Below are positions 31,945 to 45,558 of a stretch of 64,000 nucleotides of DNA, one piece after another (the first letter of the stretch is position 1; the number at the start of each line of letters is the position of its first letter). The position numbers were made by a program, and so were the translations under genes. This stretch comes from Tubulanus polymorphus (lineage: Eukaryota; Nemertea; Palaeonemertea; Tubulaniformes; Tubulanidae), in assembly GCF_964204645.1 (NCBI RefSeq), contig NW_027437467.1:1-64000 (forward strand), read 5' to 3'. The notes below the pieces were generated by a model. It did no database searches. It saw only the letters and a program-made list of their open reading frames with translations, and had not been told where the DNA came from.

Positions 31945-33000
31945 CGACGTTTTCGCGTCGAAAAGTGCTTTTCCTGACGATTTGAGCGCTTTTACGCATC
32001 GACATTGTCGTTTTACCGATAGGGAGAATATTCGACACGAAAACGTCTTTTCTCGCGCTGAACGACGTTTTCGCGTCGAAAAGTGCTTTTCCTGACGATT
32101 TGAGCGCTTTTACGCATCGGCATTGTCGTTTTACCGATAGGGAGAATATTCGACACGAAAACGTCTTTTCTCGCGCTGAACGACGTTTTCGCGTCGAAAA
32201 GTGCTTTTCCTGACGATTTGAGCGCTTTAACGCATCGGCATTGTCGTTTTTCCGATAGGGAGAATATTCGACACGAAAACGTCTTTTCTCGCGCTGAACG
32301 ACGTTTTCGCGTCGAAAAGTGCTTTTCCTGACGATTTGAGCGCTTTTACGCATCGACATTGTCGTTTTACCGATAGGGAGAATATTCGACACGAAAACGT
32401 CTTTTCTCGCGCTGAACGACGTTTTCGCGTCGAAAAGTGCTTTTCCTGACGATTTGAGCGCTTTTACGCATCGGCATTGTCGTTTTACCGATAGGGAGAA
32501 TATTCGACACGAAAACGTCTTTTCTCGCTCTGAACGACGTTTTCGCGTCGAAAAGTGCTTTTCCTGACGATTTGAGCGCTTTTACGCATCGGCATTGTCG
32601 TTTTTCCGATAGGGGGAATATTCGATACGAAAACGTCTTTTCTCGCGCGGAAAAGACGTTTTCGTGTCGAAAAGTGCTTTTCCTGACGATTTGAGCGCTT
32701 TTACGCATCGACATTGTCGTTTTTCCGATAGGGGGAATATTCGAAAAGAAAACGTCTTTTCTCGCGCCGAACGACGTTTTCGCGTCGAAAAGTGCTTTTC
32801 CTGACGATTTGAGCGCTTTTACGCATCGGCATTGTCGTTTTTCCGATAGGGGAATATTCGAAAAGAAAACGTCTTTTCTCGCGCTGAGCGACGTTTTCGC
32901 GTCGAAAAGTGCTTTTCCTGACGATTTGAGCGCTTTTACGCATCGGCATTGTCGTTTTTCCGATAGGGGGAATATTCGAAAAGAAAACGTCTTTTCTCGC
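31945..33000. repeat. Satellite segment between higher-order repeats
   Basis: Mostly GGGAG/GACACG/CTGAACG monomers to about 32.5 kb, including a GCTTTAACGC unit near 32226. They resemble 8.0-8.6 kb and 57.8-58.5 kb. A divergent unit near 32646-32676 reads GCGCGGAAAAGACG and TTCGTGTCG. GAAAAG monomers follow. Confidence 0.6.
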
Positions 33001-36000
33001 GCAGAGCGACGTTTTCGCGTCGAAAAGTGCTTTTCCTGACGATTTGAGCGCTTTTACGCATCGGCATTGTCGTTTTTCCGATAGGGGGAATATTCGAAAA
33101 GAAAACGTCTTTTCTCGCGCAGAGCGACGTTTTCGCGTCGAAAAGTGCTTTTCCTGACGATTTGAGCGCTTTTACGCATCGGCATTGTCGTTTTTCCGAT
33201 AGGGGGAATATTCGAAAAGAAAACGTCTTTTCTCGCGCAGAGCGACGTTTTCGCGTCGAAAAGTGCTTTTCCTGACGATTTGAGCGCTTTTACGCATCGG
33301 CATTGTCGTTTTTCCGATAGGGGGAATATTCGAAAAGAAAACGTCTTTTCTCGCGCCGAGCGACGTTTTCGCGTCGAAAAGTGCTTTTCCTGACGATTTG
33401 AGCGCTTTTACGCATCGACATTGTCGTTTTACCGATAGGGAGAATATTCGACACGAAAACGTCTTTTCTTGCGCTGAACGACGTTTTCGCGTCGAAAAGT
33501 GCTTTTCCTGACGATTTGAGCGCTTTTACGCATCGACATTGTCGTTTTACCGATAGTGAGAATATTCGATACGAAAACGACTTTTCTCGCGCTGAACGAC
33601 GTTTTCGGGTCGAAAAGTGCTTTTCCTGACGATTTGAGCGCTTTTACGCATCGGCATTGTCGTTTTTCCGATAGGGGGAATATTCGATACGAAAACGTCT
33701 TTTCTCGCGCCGAACGACGTTTTCGCGTCGAAAAGTGCTTTTCCTGACGATTTGAGCGCTTTTACGTATCGGCATTGTCGTTTTTCCGATAGGGGGAATA
33801 TTCGATACGAAAACGTCTTTTCTCGCGCTGAACGACGTTTTCGGGTCGAAAAGTGCTTTTCCTGACGATTTGAGCGCTTTTACGCATCGGCATTGTCGTT
33901 TTTCCGATAGGGGGAATATTTGATAAGAAAACGTCTTTTCTCGCGCTGAACTACGTTTTCGCGTCGAAAAGTGCTTTTCCTGACGATTTGAGCGCTTTTA
34001 CGCATCGGCATTGTCGTTTTTCCGATAGGGGGAATATTCGATACGAAAACGTCTTTTCTCGCGCCGAACGACGTTTTCGCGTCGAAAAGTGCTTTTCCTG
34101 ACGATTTGAGCGCTTTTACGCATCGACATTGTCGTTTTTCCGATAGGGGGAATATTCGATACGAAAACGTCTTTTCTCGCGCCGAACGACGTTTTCGCGT
34201 CGAAAAGTGCTTTTCCTGACGATTTGAGCGCTTTTACGCATCGGCATTGTCGTTTTTCCGATAGGGGGAATATTCGATACGAAAACGTCTTTTCTCGCGC
34301 CGAACGACGTTTTCGCGTCGAAAAGTGCTTTTCCTGACGATTTGAGCGCTTTTACGCATCGACATTGTCGTTTTTCCGATAGGGGGAATATTCGATACGA
34401 AAACGTCTTTTCTCGCGCCGAACGACGTTTTCGCGTCGAAAAGTGCTTTTCCTGACGATTTGAGCGCTTTTACGCATCGACATTGTCGTTTTTCCGATAG
34501 GGGGAATATTCGATACGAAAACGTCTTTTCTCGCGCCGAACGACGTTTTCGCGTCGAAAAGTGCTTTTCCTGACGATTTGAGCGCTTTTACGCATCGGCA
34601 TTGTCGTTTTACCGATAGGGAGAATATTCGACACGAAAACGTCTTTTCTCGCTCTGAACGACGTTTTCGCGTCGAAAAGTGCTTTTCCTGACGATTTGAG
34701 CGCTTTTACGCATCGGCATTGTCGTTTTTCCGATAGGGGGAATATTCGATACGAAAACGTCTTTTCTCGCGCTGAACGACGTTTTCGCGTCGAAAAGTGC
34801 TTTTCCTGACGATTTGAGCGCTTTTACGCATCGACATTGTCGTTTTTCCGATAGGGGGAATATTCGAAAAGAAAACGTCTTTTCTCGCGCCGAACGACGT
34901 TTTCGCGTCGAAAAGTGCTTTTCCTGACGATTTGAGCGCTTTTACGCATCGGCATTGTCGTTTTTCCGATAGGGGGAATATTCGAAAAGAAAACGTCTTT
35001 TCTCGCGCTGAGCGACGTTTTCGCGTCGAAAAGTGCTTTTCCTGACGATTTGAGCGCTTTTACGCATCGGCATTGTCGTTTTTCCGATAGGGGGAATATT
35101 CGAAAAGAAAACGTCTTTTCTCGCGCAGAGCGACGTTTTCGCGTCGAAAAGTGCTTTTCCTGACGATTTGAGCGCTTTTACGCATCGGCATTGTCGTTTT
35201 TCCGATAGGGGGAATATTCGAAAAGAAAACGTCTTTTCTCGCGCAGAGCGACGTTTTCGCGTCGAAAAGTGCTTTTCCTGACGATTTGAGCGCTTTTACG
35301 CATCGGCATTGTCGTTTTTCCGATAGGGGAATATTCGAAAAGAAAACGTCTTTTCTCGCGCAGAGCGACGTTTTCGCGTCGAAAAGTGCTTTTCCTGACG
35401 ATTTGAGCGCTTTTACGCATCGGCATTGTCGTTTTTCCGATAGGGGGAATATTCGAAAAGAAAACGTCTTTTCTCTCGCGCCGAGCGACGTTTTCGCGTC
35501 GAAAAGTGCTTTTCCTGACGATTTGAGCGCTTTTACGCATCGACATTGTCGTTTTACCGATAGGGAGAATATTCGACACGAAAACGTCTTTTCTTGCGCT
35601 GAACGACGTTTTCGCGTCGAAAAGTGCTTTTCCTGACGATTTGAGCGCTTTTACGCATCGACATTGTCGTTTTACCGATAGTGAGAATATTCGATACGAA
35701 AACGACTTTTCTCGCGCTGAACGACGTTTTCGGGTCGAAAAGTGCTTTTCCTGACGATTTGAGCGCTTTTACGCATCGGCATTGTCGTTTTTCCGATAGG
35801 GGGAATATTCGATACGAAAACGTCTTTTCTCGCGCCGAACGACGTTTTCGCGTCGAAAAGTGCTTTTCCTGACGATTTGAGCGCTTTTACGCATCGGCAT
35901 TGTCGTTTTTCCGATAGGGGGAATATTCGATACGAAAACGTCTTTTCTCGCGCTGAACGACGTTTTCGGGTCGAAAAGTGCTTTTCCTGACGATTTGAGC

Positions 36001-36841
36001 GCTTTTACGCATCGGCATTGTCGTTTTTCCGATAGGGGGAATATTTGATAAGAAAACGTCTTTTCTCGCGCTGAACTACGTTTTCGCGTCGAAAAGTGCT
36101 TTTCCTGACGATTTGAGCGCTTTTACGCATCGGCATTGTCGTTTTTCCGATAGGGGGAATATTCGATACGAAAACGTCTTTTCTCGCGCCGAACGACGTT
36201 TTCGCGTCGAAAAGTGCTTTTCCTGACGATTTGAGCGCTTTTACGCATCGACATTGTCGTTTTTCCGATAGGGGGAATATTCGATACGAAAACGTCTTTT
36301 CTCGCGCCGAACGACGTTTTCGCGTCGAAAAGTGCTTTTCCTGACGATTTGAGCGCTTTTACGCATCGGCATTGTCGTTTTTCCGATAGGGGGAATATTC
36401 GATACGAAAACGTCTTTTCTCGCGCCGAACGACGTTTTCGCGTCGAAAAGTGCTTTTCCTGACGATTTGAGCGCTTTTACGCATCGACATTGTCGTTTTT
36501 CCGATAGGGGGAATATTCGATACGAAAACGTCTTTTCTCGCGCCGAACGACGTTTTCGCGTCGAAAAGTGCTTTTCCTGACGATTTGAGCGCTTTTACGC
36601 ATCGGCATTGTCGTTTTTCCGATAGGGGGAATATTCGATACGAAAACGTCTTTTCTCGCGCCGAACGACGTTTTCGCGTCGAAAAGTGCTTTTCCTGACG
36701 ATTTGAGCGCTTTTACGCATCGGCATTGTCGTTTTTCCGATAGGGGGAATATTCGATACGAAAACGTCTTTTCTCGCGCCGAACGACGTTTTCGCGTCGA
36801 AAAGTGCTTTTCCTGACGATTTGAGCGCTTTTACGCATCGA
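33000..36841. repeat. CAGAGCG module, two copies about 2125 bp apart
   Basis: Runs of GAAAAG/CAGAGCG units (33.0-33.3 and 35.1-35.45 kb) are followed by a CGCCGAGCG unit, a TTTTCTTGCGCTG unit (about 33465 and 35590), and an AAAACGAC/GGGTCG unit (33556 and 35681). The step is 2125 bp, 18 units plus 1. At about 35470 there is a 2-base gain (CTCTCGCG). The match between copies ends near 34.58 / 36.70 kb. The same module occurs left of the element. Confidence 0.65.
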
Positions 36842-37904
36842 CATTGTCGTTTTACCGATAGTGAGAATATTCGATACGAAAACGTCTTTTCTCGCGCCGA
36901 ACGACGTTTTCGCGTCGAAAAGTGCTTTTCCTGACGATTTGAGCGCTTTTACGCATCGACATTGTCGTTTTACCGATAGTGAGAATATTCGATACGAAAA
37001 CGTCTTTTCTCGCGCTGAACGACGTTTTCGCGTCGAAAAGTGCTTTTCCTGACGATTTGAGCGCTTTTACGCATCGGCATTGTCGTTTTTCCGATAGGGG
37101 GAATATTCGAAAAGAAAACGTCTTTTCTCGCGCTGAGCGACGTTTTCGCGTCGAAAAGTGCTTTTCCTGACGATTTGAGCGCTTTTACGCATCGGCATTG
37201 TCGTTTTTCCGATAGGGGGAATATTCGAAAAGAAAACGTCTTTTCTCGCGCTGAGCGACGTTTTCGCGTCGAAATGTGCTTTTCCTGACGATTTGAGCGC
37301 TTTTACGCATCGGCATTGTCGTTTTTCCGATAGGGGGAATATTCGAAAAGAAAACGTCTTTTCTCGCGCTGAACTACGTTTTCGCGTCGAAAAGTGCTTT
37401 TCCTGACGATTTGAGCGCTTTTACGCATCGGCATTGTCGTTTTTCCGATAGGGGGAATATTCGATACGAAAACGTCTTTTCTCGCGCCGAACGACGTTTA
37501 CGGGTCGAAAAGTGCTTTTTCCTGACGATTTGAGCGCTTTTACGCATCGACATTGTCGTTTTACCGATAGGGAGAATATTCGACACGAAAACGTCTTTTC
37601 TCGCGCCGAACGACGTTTTCGGGTCGAAAAGTGCTTTTCCTGACGATTTGAGCGCTTTTACGCATCGGCATTGTCGATTTTCCGATAGGGGGAATATTTG
37701 ATAAGAAAACGTCTTTTCTCGCGCTGAACTACGTTTTCGCGTCGAAAAGTGCTTTTCCTGACGATTTGAGCGCTTTTACGCATCGGCATTGTCGTTTTTC
37801 CGATAGGGGGAATATTCGATACGAAAACGTCTTTTCTCGCGCCGAACGACGTTTTCGCGTCGAAAAGTGCTTTTCCTGACGATTTGAGCGCTTTTACGCA
37901 TCGG
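36842..37904. repeat. Nine-unit higher-order repeat, 1063 bp, copy 1
   Basis: Nine monomers plus one extra T (GTGCTTTTTCCTG near 37511). It includes the AAATGTGC unit (about 37273), the TTTACGGGTCG unit (about 37496) and the GTCGATTTTCC unit (37667). It is repeated from 37905. Confidence 0.8.
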
Positions 37905-38967
37905 CATTGTCGTTTTACCGATAGTGAGAATATTCGATACGAAAACGTCTTTTCTCGCGCCGAACGACGTTTTCGCGTCGAAAAGTGCTTTTCCTGACGA
38001 TTTGAGCGCTTTTACGCATCGACATTGTCGTTTTACCGATAGTGAGAATATTCGATACGAAAACGTCTTTTCTCGCGCTGAACGACGTTTTCGCGTCGAA
38101 AAGTGCTTTTCCTGACGATTTGAGCGCTTTTACGCATCGGCATTGTCGTTTTTCCGATAGGGGGAATATTCGAAAAGAAAACGTCTTTTCTCGCGCTGAG
38201 CGACGTTTTCGCGTCGAAAAGTGCTTTTCCTGACGATTTGAGCGCTTTTACGCATCGGCATTGTCGTTTTTCCGATAGGGGGAATATTCGAAAAGAAAAC
38301 GTCTTTTCTCGCGCTGAGCGACGTTTTCGCGTCGAAATGTGCTTTTCCTGACGATTTGAGCGCTTTTACGCATCGGCATTGTCGTTTTTCCGATAGGGGG
38401 AATATTCGAAAAGAAAACGTCTTTTCTCGCGCTGAACTACGTTTTCGCGTCGAAAAGTGCTTTTCCTGACGATTTGAGCGCTTTTACGCATCGGCATTGT
38501 CGTTTTTCCGATAGGGGGAATATTCGATACGAAAACGTCTTTTCTCGCGCCGAACGACGTTTACGGGTCGAAAAGTGCTTTTTCCTGACGATTTGAGCGC
38601 TTTTACGCATCGACATTGTCGTTTTACCGATAGGGAGAATATTCGACACGAAAACGTCTTTTCTCGCGCCGAACGACGTTTTCGGGTCGAAAAGTGCTTT
38701 TCCTGACGATTTGAGCGCTTTTACGCATCGGCATTGTCGATTTTCCGATAGGGGGAATATTTGATAAGAAAACGTCTTTTCTCGCGCTGAACTACGTTTT
38801 CGCGTCGAAAAGTGCTTTTCCTGACGATTTGAGCGCTTTTACGCATCGGCATTGTCGTTTTTCCGATAGGGGGAATATTCGATACGAAAACGTCTTTTCT
38901 CGCGCCGAACGACGTTTTCGCGTCGAAAAGTGCTTTTCCTGACGACTTGAGCGCTTTTACGCATCGG
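37905..38967. repeat. Nine-unit higher-order repeat, 1063 bp, copy 2
   Basis: All markers of copy 1 recur 1063 bp later. The first unit is chimeric: GGCATTGTCG from one monomer class is joined to the TTTTACCGATAGTGAG of another, fitting a crossover inside this unit. A partial third copy follows from about 38968 with one extra monomer (step 1181 bp). Confidence 0.8.
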
Positions 38968-41900
38968 CATTGTCGTTTTTCCGATAGGGGGAATATTCGA
39001 TACGAAAACGTCTTTTCTCGCGCCGAACGACGTTTTCGCGTCGAAAAGTGCTTTTCCTGACGATTTGAGCGCTTTTACGCATCGACATTGTCGTTTTACC
39101 GATAGTGAGAATATTCGATACGAAAACGTCTTTTCTCGCGCCGAACGACGTTTTCGCGTCGAAAAGTGCTTTTCCTGACGATTTGAGCGCTTTTACGCAT
39201 CGACATTGTCGTTTTACCGATAGTGAGAATATTCGATACGAAAACGTCTTTTCTCGCGCTGAACGACGTTTTCGCGTCGAAAAGTGCTTTTCCTGACGAT
39301 TTGAGCGCTTTTACGCATCGGCATTGTCGTTTTTCCGATAGGGGGAATATTCGAAAAGAAAACGTCTTTTCTCGCGCTGAGCGACGTTTTCGCGTCGAAA
39401 AGTGCTTTTCCTGACGATTTGAGCGCTTTTACGCATCGGCATTGTCGTTTTTCCGATAGGGGGAATATTCGATACGAAAACGTCTTTTCTCGCGCCGAAC
39501 GACGTTTTCGCGTCGAAAAGTGCTTTTCCTGACGATTTGAGCGCTTTTACGCATCGGCATTGTCGTTTTTCCGATAGGGGGAATATTCGAAAAGAAAACG
39601 TCTTTTCTCGCGCTGAACTACGTTTTCGCGTCGAAAAGTGCTTTTCCTGACGATTTGAGCGCTTTTACGCTTCGACATTGTCGTTTTACCGATAGTGAGA
39701 ATATTCGATACGAAAACGTCTTTTCTCGCGCTGAACGACGTTTTCGCGTCGAAAAGTGCTTTTCCTGAAGATTTGAGCGCTTTTACGCATCGACATTGTC
39801 GTTTTTCCGATAGGGGGAATATTGGATAAGAAAACGTCTTTTCTCGCGCTGAACGACGTTTTCGCGTCGAAAAGTGCTTTTCCTGACGATTTGAGCGCTT
39901 TTACGCATCGACATTGTCGTTTTTCCGATAGGGGGAATATTCGAAAAGAAAACGTCTTTTCTCGCGCTGAGCGACGTTTTCGCGTCGAAAAGTGCTTTTC
40001 CTGACGATTTGAGCGCTTTTACGCATCGACATTGTCGTTTTACCGATAGTGAGAATATTCGATACGAAAACGTCTTTTCTCGCGCTGAACGACGTTTTCG
40101 CGTCGAAAAGTGCTTTTCCTGACGATTTGAGCGCTTTTACGCATCGGCATTGTCGTTTTTCCGATAGGGGGAATATACGAAAAGAAAACGTCTTTTCTCG
40201 CGCTGAGCGACGTTTTCGCGTCGAAAAGTGCTTTTCCTGACGATTTGAGCGCTTTTACGCATCGACATTGTCGTTTTACCGATAGTGAGAATATTCGACA
40301 CGAAAACGTCTTTTCTCGCGCTGAACGACGTTTTCGCGTCGAAAAGTGCTTTTCCTGACGATTTGAGCGCTTTTACGCATCGGCATTGTCGTTTTTCCGA
40401 TAGGGGGAATATTCGAAAAGAAAACGTCTTTTCTCGCGCAGAGCGACGTTTTCGCGTCGAAAAGTGCTTTTCCTGACGATTTGAGCGCTTTTACGCATCG
40501 GCATTGTCGTTTTTCCGATAGGGGGAATATTCGAAAAGAAAACGTCTTTTCTCGCGCTGAGCGACGTTTTCGCGTCGAAAAGTGCTTTTCCTGACGATTT
40601 GAGCGCTTTTACGCATCGGCATTGTCGTTTTTCCGATAGGGGGAATATTCGATACGAAAACGTCTTTTCTCGCGCCGAACGACGTTTTCGCGTCGAAAAG
40701 TGCTTTTCCTGACGATTTGAGCGCTTTTACGCATCGACATTGTCGTTTTACCGATAGGGAGAATATTCGACACGAAAACGTCTTTTCTCGCGCTGAACGA
40801 CGTTTTCGCGTCCAATAGTGCTTTTCCTGACGATTTGAGCGCTTTTACGCATCGACATTGTCGTTTTACCGATAGTGAGAATATTCGATACGAAAACGAC
40901 TTTTCTCGCGCTGAACGACGTTTTCGGGTCGAAAAGTGCTTTTCCTGACGATTTGAGCGCTTTTACGCATCGGCATTGTCGTTTTTCCGATAGGGGGAAT
41001 ATTTGATACGAAAACGTCTTTTCTCGCGCTGAGCGACGTTTTCGCGTCGAAAAGTGCTTTTCCTGACGATTTGAGCGCTTTTACGCATCGGCATTGTCGT
41101 TTTTCCGATAGGGGGAATATTCGAAAAGAAAACGTCTTTTCTCGCGCTGAGCGACGTTTTCGCGTCGAAAAGTGCTTTTCCTGACGATTTGAGCGCTTTT
41201 ACGCATCGGCATTGTCGTTTTTCCGATAGGGGGAATATTCGATACGAAAACGTCTTTTCTCGCGCCGAACGACGTTTTCGCGTCGAAAAGTGCTTTTCCT
41301 GACGATTTGAGCGCTTTTACGCATCGGCATTGTCGTTTTCCGATAGGGGGAATATTCGATACGAAAACGTCTTTTCTCGCGCCGAACGACGTTTTCGCGT
41401 CGAAAAGTGCTTTTCCTGACGATTTGAGCGCTTTTACGCATCGACATTGTCGTTTTACCGATAGTGAGAATATTCGATACGAAAACGTCTTTTCTCGCGC
41501 TGAACGACGTTTTCGCGTCGAAAAGTGCTTTTCCTGACGATTTGAGCGCTTTTACGCATCGGCATTGTCGTTTTTCCGATAGGGGGAATATTCGAAAAGA
41601 AAACGTCTTTTCTCGCGCTGAGCGACGTTTTCGCGTCGAAAAGTGCTTTTCCTGACGATTTGAGCGCTTTTACGCATCGGCATTGTCGTTTTTCCGATAG
41701 GGGGAATATTCGAAAAGAAAACGTCTTTTCTCGCGCTGAGCGACGTTTTCGCGTCGAAAAGTGCTTTTCCTGACGATTTGAGCGCTTTTACGCATCGGCA
41801 TTGTCGTTTTTCCGATAGGGGGAATATTCGAAAAGAAAACGTCTTTTCTCGCGCTGAACTACGTTTTCGCGTCGAAAAGTGCTTTTCCTGACGATTTGAG

Positions 41901-42209
41901 AGCTTTTACGCTTCGACATTGTCGTTTTACCGATAGTGAGAATATTCGATACGAAAACGTCTTTTCTCGCGCTGAACGACGTTTTCGCGTCGAAAAGTGC
42001 TTTTCCTGACGATTTGAGCGCTTTTACGCATCGACATTGTCGTTTTTCCGATAGGGGGAATATTTGATAAGAAAACGTCTTTTCTCGCGCTGAACGACGT
42101 TTTCGCGTCGAAAAGTGCTTTTCCTGACGATTTGAGCGCTTTTACGCATCGGCATTGTCGTTTTTCCGATAGGGGGAATATTCGATACGAAAACGTCTTT
42201 TCTCGCGCT
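38968..42209. repeat. Satellite segment paralogous to about 2.3-5.5 kb
   Basis: Variant order follows the left-block segment at a shift of 36694, then 36693 bp. Unique changes here include GAGAGCTTTT near 41900, a lost T near 41336, and a monomer at 40590-40707 replaced relative to 3896-4013. No gene is seen. Confidence 0.65.
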
Positions 42210-43744
42210 GAACGACGTTTTCGCGTCGAAAAGTGCTTTTCCTGACGATTTGAGCGCTTTTACGCATCGGCATTGTCGTTTTTCCGATAGGGGGAATATT
42301 CGATACGAAAACGTCTTTTCTCGCGCTGAACGACGTTTTCGCGTCGAAAAGTGCTTTTCCTGACGATTTGAGCGCTTTTACGCATCGACATTGTCGTTTT
42401 TCCGATAGGGGGAATATTCGAAAAGAAAACGTCTTTTCTCGCGCTGAGCGACGTTTTCGCGTCGAAAAGTGCTTTTCCTGACGATTTGAGCGCTTTTACG
42501 CATCGACATTGTCGTTTTTCCGATAGGGGGAATATTCGACACGAAAACGTCTTTTCTCGCGCTGAGCGACGTTTTCGCGTCGAAAAGTGCTTTTCCTGAC
42601 GATTTGAGCGCTTTTACGCATCGACATGGTCGTTTTACCGATAGGGAGAATATTCGAAAAGAAAACGTCTTTTCTCGCGCTGAGCGACGTTTTCGCGTCA
42701 AAAAGTGCTTTTCCTGACGATTTGAGCGCTTTTACGCATCGGCATTGTCGTTTTTCCGATAGGGGGAATATTCGATACGAAAACGTCTTTTCTCGCGCTG
42801 AACGACGTTTTCGCGTCGAAAAGTGCTTTTCCTGACGATTTGAGCGCTTTTACGCATCGACATTGTCGTTTTTCCGATAGGGGGAATATTCGAAAAGAAA
42901 ACGTCTTTTCTCGCGCTGAGCGACGTTTTCGCGTCGAAAAGTGCTTTTCCTGACGATTTGAGCGCTTTTACGCATCGGCATTGTCGTTTTTCCGATAGGG
43001 GGAATATTCGAAAAGAAAACGTCTTTTCTCGCGCTGAACTACGTTTTCGCGTCGAAAAGTGCTTTTCCTGACGATTTGAGCGCTTTTACGCTTCGACATT
43101 GTCGTTTTACCGATAGTGAGAATATTCGATACGAAAACGTCTTTTCTCGCGCTGAACGACGTTTTCGCGTCGAAAAGTGCTTTTCCTGATGATTTGAGCG
43201 CTTTTACGCATCGACATTGTTGTTTTTTCCGATAGGGGGAATATTCGAAAAGAAAACGTCTTTTCTCGCGCTGAACGACGTTTTCGCGTCGAAAAGTGCT
43301 TTTCCTGACGATTTGAGCCCTTTTACGCATCGGCATTGTCGTTTTTACGATAGGGCGAATATTCGATACGAAAACGTCTTTTCTCGCGCTGAACGACGTT
43401 TTCGGGTCGAAAAGTGCTTTTCCTGACGATTTGAGCGCTTTTACGCATCGGCATTGTCGTTTTTCCGATAGGGGGAATATTCGAAAAGAAAACGTCTTTT
43501 CTCGCGCTGAGCGACGTTTTCGCGTCGAAAAGTGCTTTTCCTGACGATTTGAGCGCTTTTACGCATCGGCATTGTCGTTTTTCCGATAGGGGGAATATTC
43601 GAAAAGAAAACGTCCTTTCTCGCGCTGAGCGACGTTTTCGCGTCGAAAAGTGCTTTTCCTGACGATTTGAGCGCTTTTACGCATCGGCATTGTCGTTTTT
43701 CCGATAGGGGGAATATTCGATACGAAACGTCTTTTCTCGCGCCG
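42210..43744. repeat. Thirteen-unit higher-order repeat, copy 1
   Basis: Step of 1534 bp (13 x 118) to the next copy. Shared rare markers are CATGGTCG (42626/44160), GCGTCAAAAAGTGC (about 42697/44231), the CCTGATG/TTGTTG pair (43188/44721) and CGTCCTTTC (about 43613/45146). Confidence 0.75.
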
Positions 43745-45278
43745 AACGACGTTTTCGCGTCGAAAAGTGCTTTTCCTGACGATTTGAGCGCTTTTACGCA
43801 TCGGCATTGTCGTTTTTCCGATAGGGGGAATATTCGATACGAAAACGTCTTTTCTCGCGCTGAACGACGTTTTCGCGTCGAAAAGTGCTTTTCCTGACGA
43901 TTTGAGCGCTTTTACGCATCGACATTGTCGTTTTTCCGATAGGGGGAATATTCGAAAAGAAAACGTCTTTTCTCGCGCTGAGCGACGTTTTCGCGTCGAA
44001 AAGTGCTTTTCCTGACGATTTGAGCGCTTTTACGCATCGACATTGTCGTTTTTCCGATAGGGGGAATATTCGACACGAAAACGTCTTTTCTCGCGCTGAG
44101 CGACGTTTTCGCGTCGAAAAGTGCTTTTCCTGACGATTTGAGCGCTTTTACGCATCGACATGGTCGTTTTACCGATAGGGAGAATATTCGAAAAGAAAAC
44201 GTCTTTTCTCGCGCTGAGCGACGTTTTCGCGTCAAAAAGTGCTTTTCCTGACGATTTGAGCGCTTTTACGCATCGGCATTGTCGTTTTTCCGATAGGGGG
44301 AATATTCGATACGAAAACGTCTTTTCTCGCGCTGAACGACGTTTTCGCGTCGAAAAGTGCTTTTCCTGACGATTTGAGCGCTTTTACGCATCGACATTGT
44401 CGTTTTTCCGATAGGGGGAATATTCGAAAAGAAAACGTCTTTTCTCGCGCTGAGCGACGTTTTCGCGTCGAAAAGTGCTTTTCCTGACGATTTGAGCGCT
44501 TTTACGCATCGGCATTGTCGTTTTTCCGATAGGGGAATATTCGAAAAGAAAACGTCTTTTCTCGCGCTGAACTACGTTTTCGCGTCGAAAAGTGCTTTTC
44601 CTGACGATTTGAGCGCTTTTACGCTTCGACATTGTCGTTTTACCGATAGTGAGAATATTCGATACGAAAACGTCTTTTCTCGCGCTGAACGACGTTTTCG
44701 CGTCGAAAAGTGCTTTTCCTGATGATTTGAGCGCTTTTACGCATCGACATTGTTGTTTTTTCCGATAGGGGGAATATTCGAAAAGAAAACGTCTTTTCTC
44801 GCGCTGAACGACGTTTTCGCGTCGAAAAGTGCTTTTCCTGACGATTTGAGCACTTTTACGCATCGGCATTGTCGTTTTTACGATAGGGCGAATATTCGAT
44901 ACGAAAACGTCTTTTCTCGCGCTGAACGACGTTTTCGGGTCGAAAAGTGCTTTTCCTGACGATTTGAGCGCTTTTACGCATCGGCATTGTCGTTTTTCCG
45001 ATAGGGGGAATATTCGAAAAGAAAACGTCTTTTCTCGCGCTGAGCGACGTTTTCGCGTCGAAAAGTGCTTTTCCTGACGATTTGAGCGCTTTTACGCATC
45101 GGCATTGTCGTTTTTCCGATAGGGGGAATATTCGAAAAGAAAACGTCCTTTCTCGCGCTGAGCGACGTTTTCGCGTCGAAAAGTGCTTTTCCTGACGATT
45201 TGAGCGCTTTTACGCATCGGCATTGTCGTTTTCCGATAGGGGGAATATTCGATACGAAAACGTCTTTTCTCGCGCCGA
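43745..45278. repeat. Thirteen-unit higher-order repeat, copy 2
   Basis: Tandem copy with a few changes: one G lost near 44534, GAGCACTTTT near 44850 in place of GAGCCCTTTT, and one T lost near 45231. These private changes show that it has evolved a little since duplication. Confidence 0.75.
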
Positions 45279-45558
45279 ACGACGTTTTCGCGTCGAAAAG
45301 TGCTTTTCCTGACGATTTGAGCGCTTTTACGCATCGGCATTGTCGTTTTTCCGATAGGGGGAATATTCGATACGAAAACGTCTTTTCTCGCGCCGAACGA
45401 CGTTTTCGCGTCGAAAAGTGCTTTTCCTGACGATTTGAGCGCTTTTACGCATCGACATTGTCGTTTTACCGATAGTGAGAATATTCGATACGAAAACGTC
45501 TTTTCTCGCGCTGAACGACGTTTTCGCGTCGAAAAGTGCTTTTCCTGACGATTTGAGC

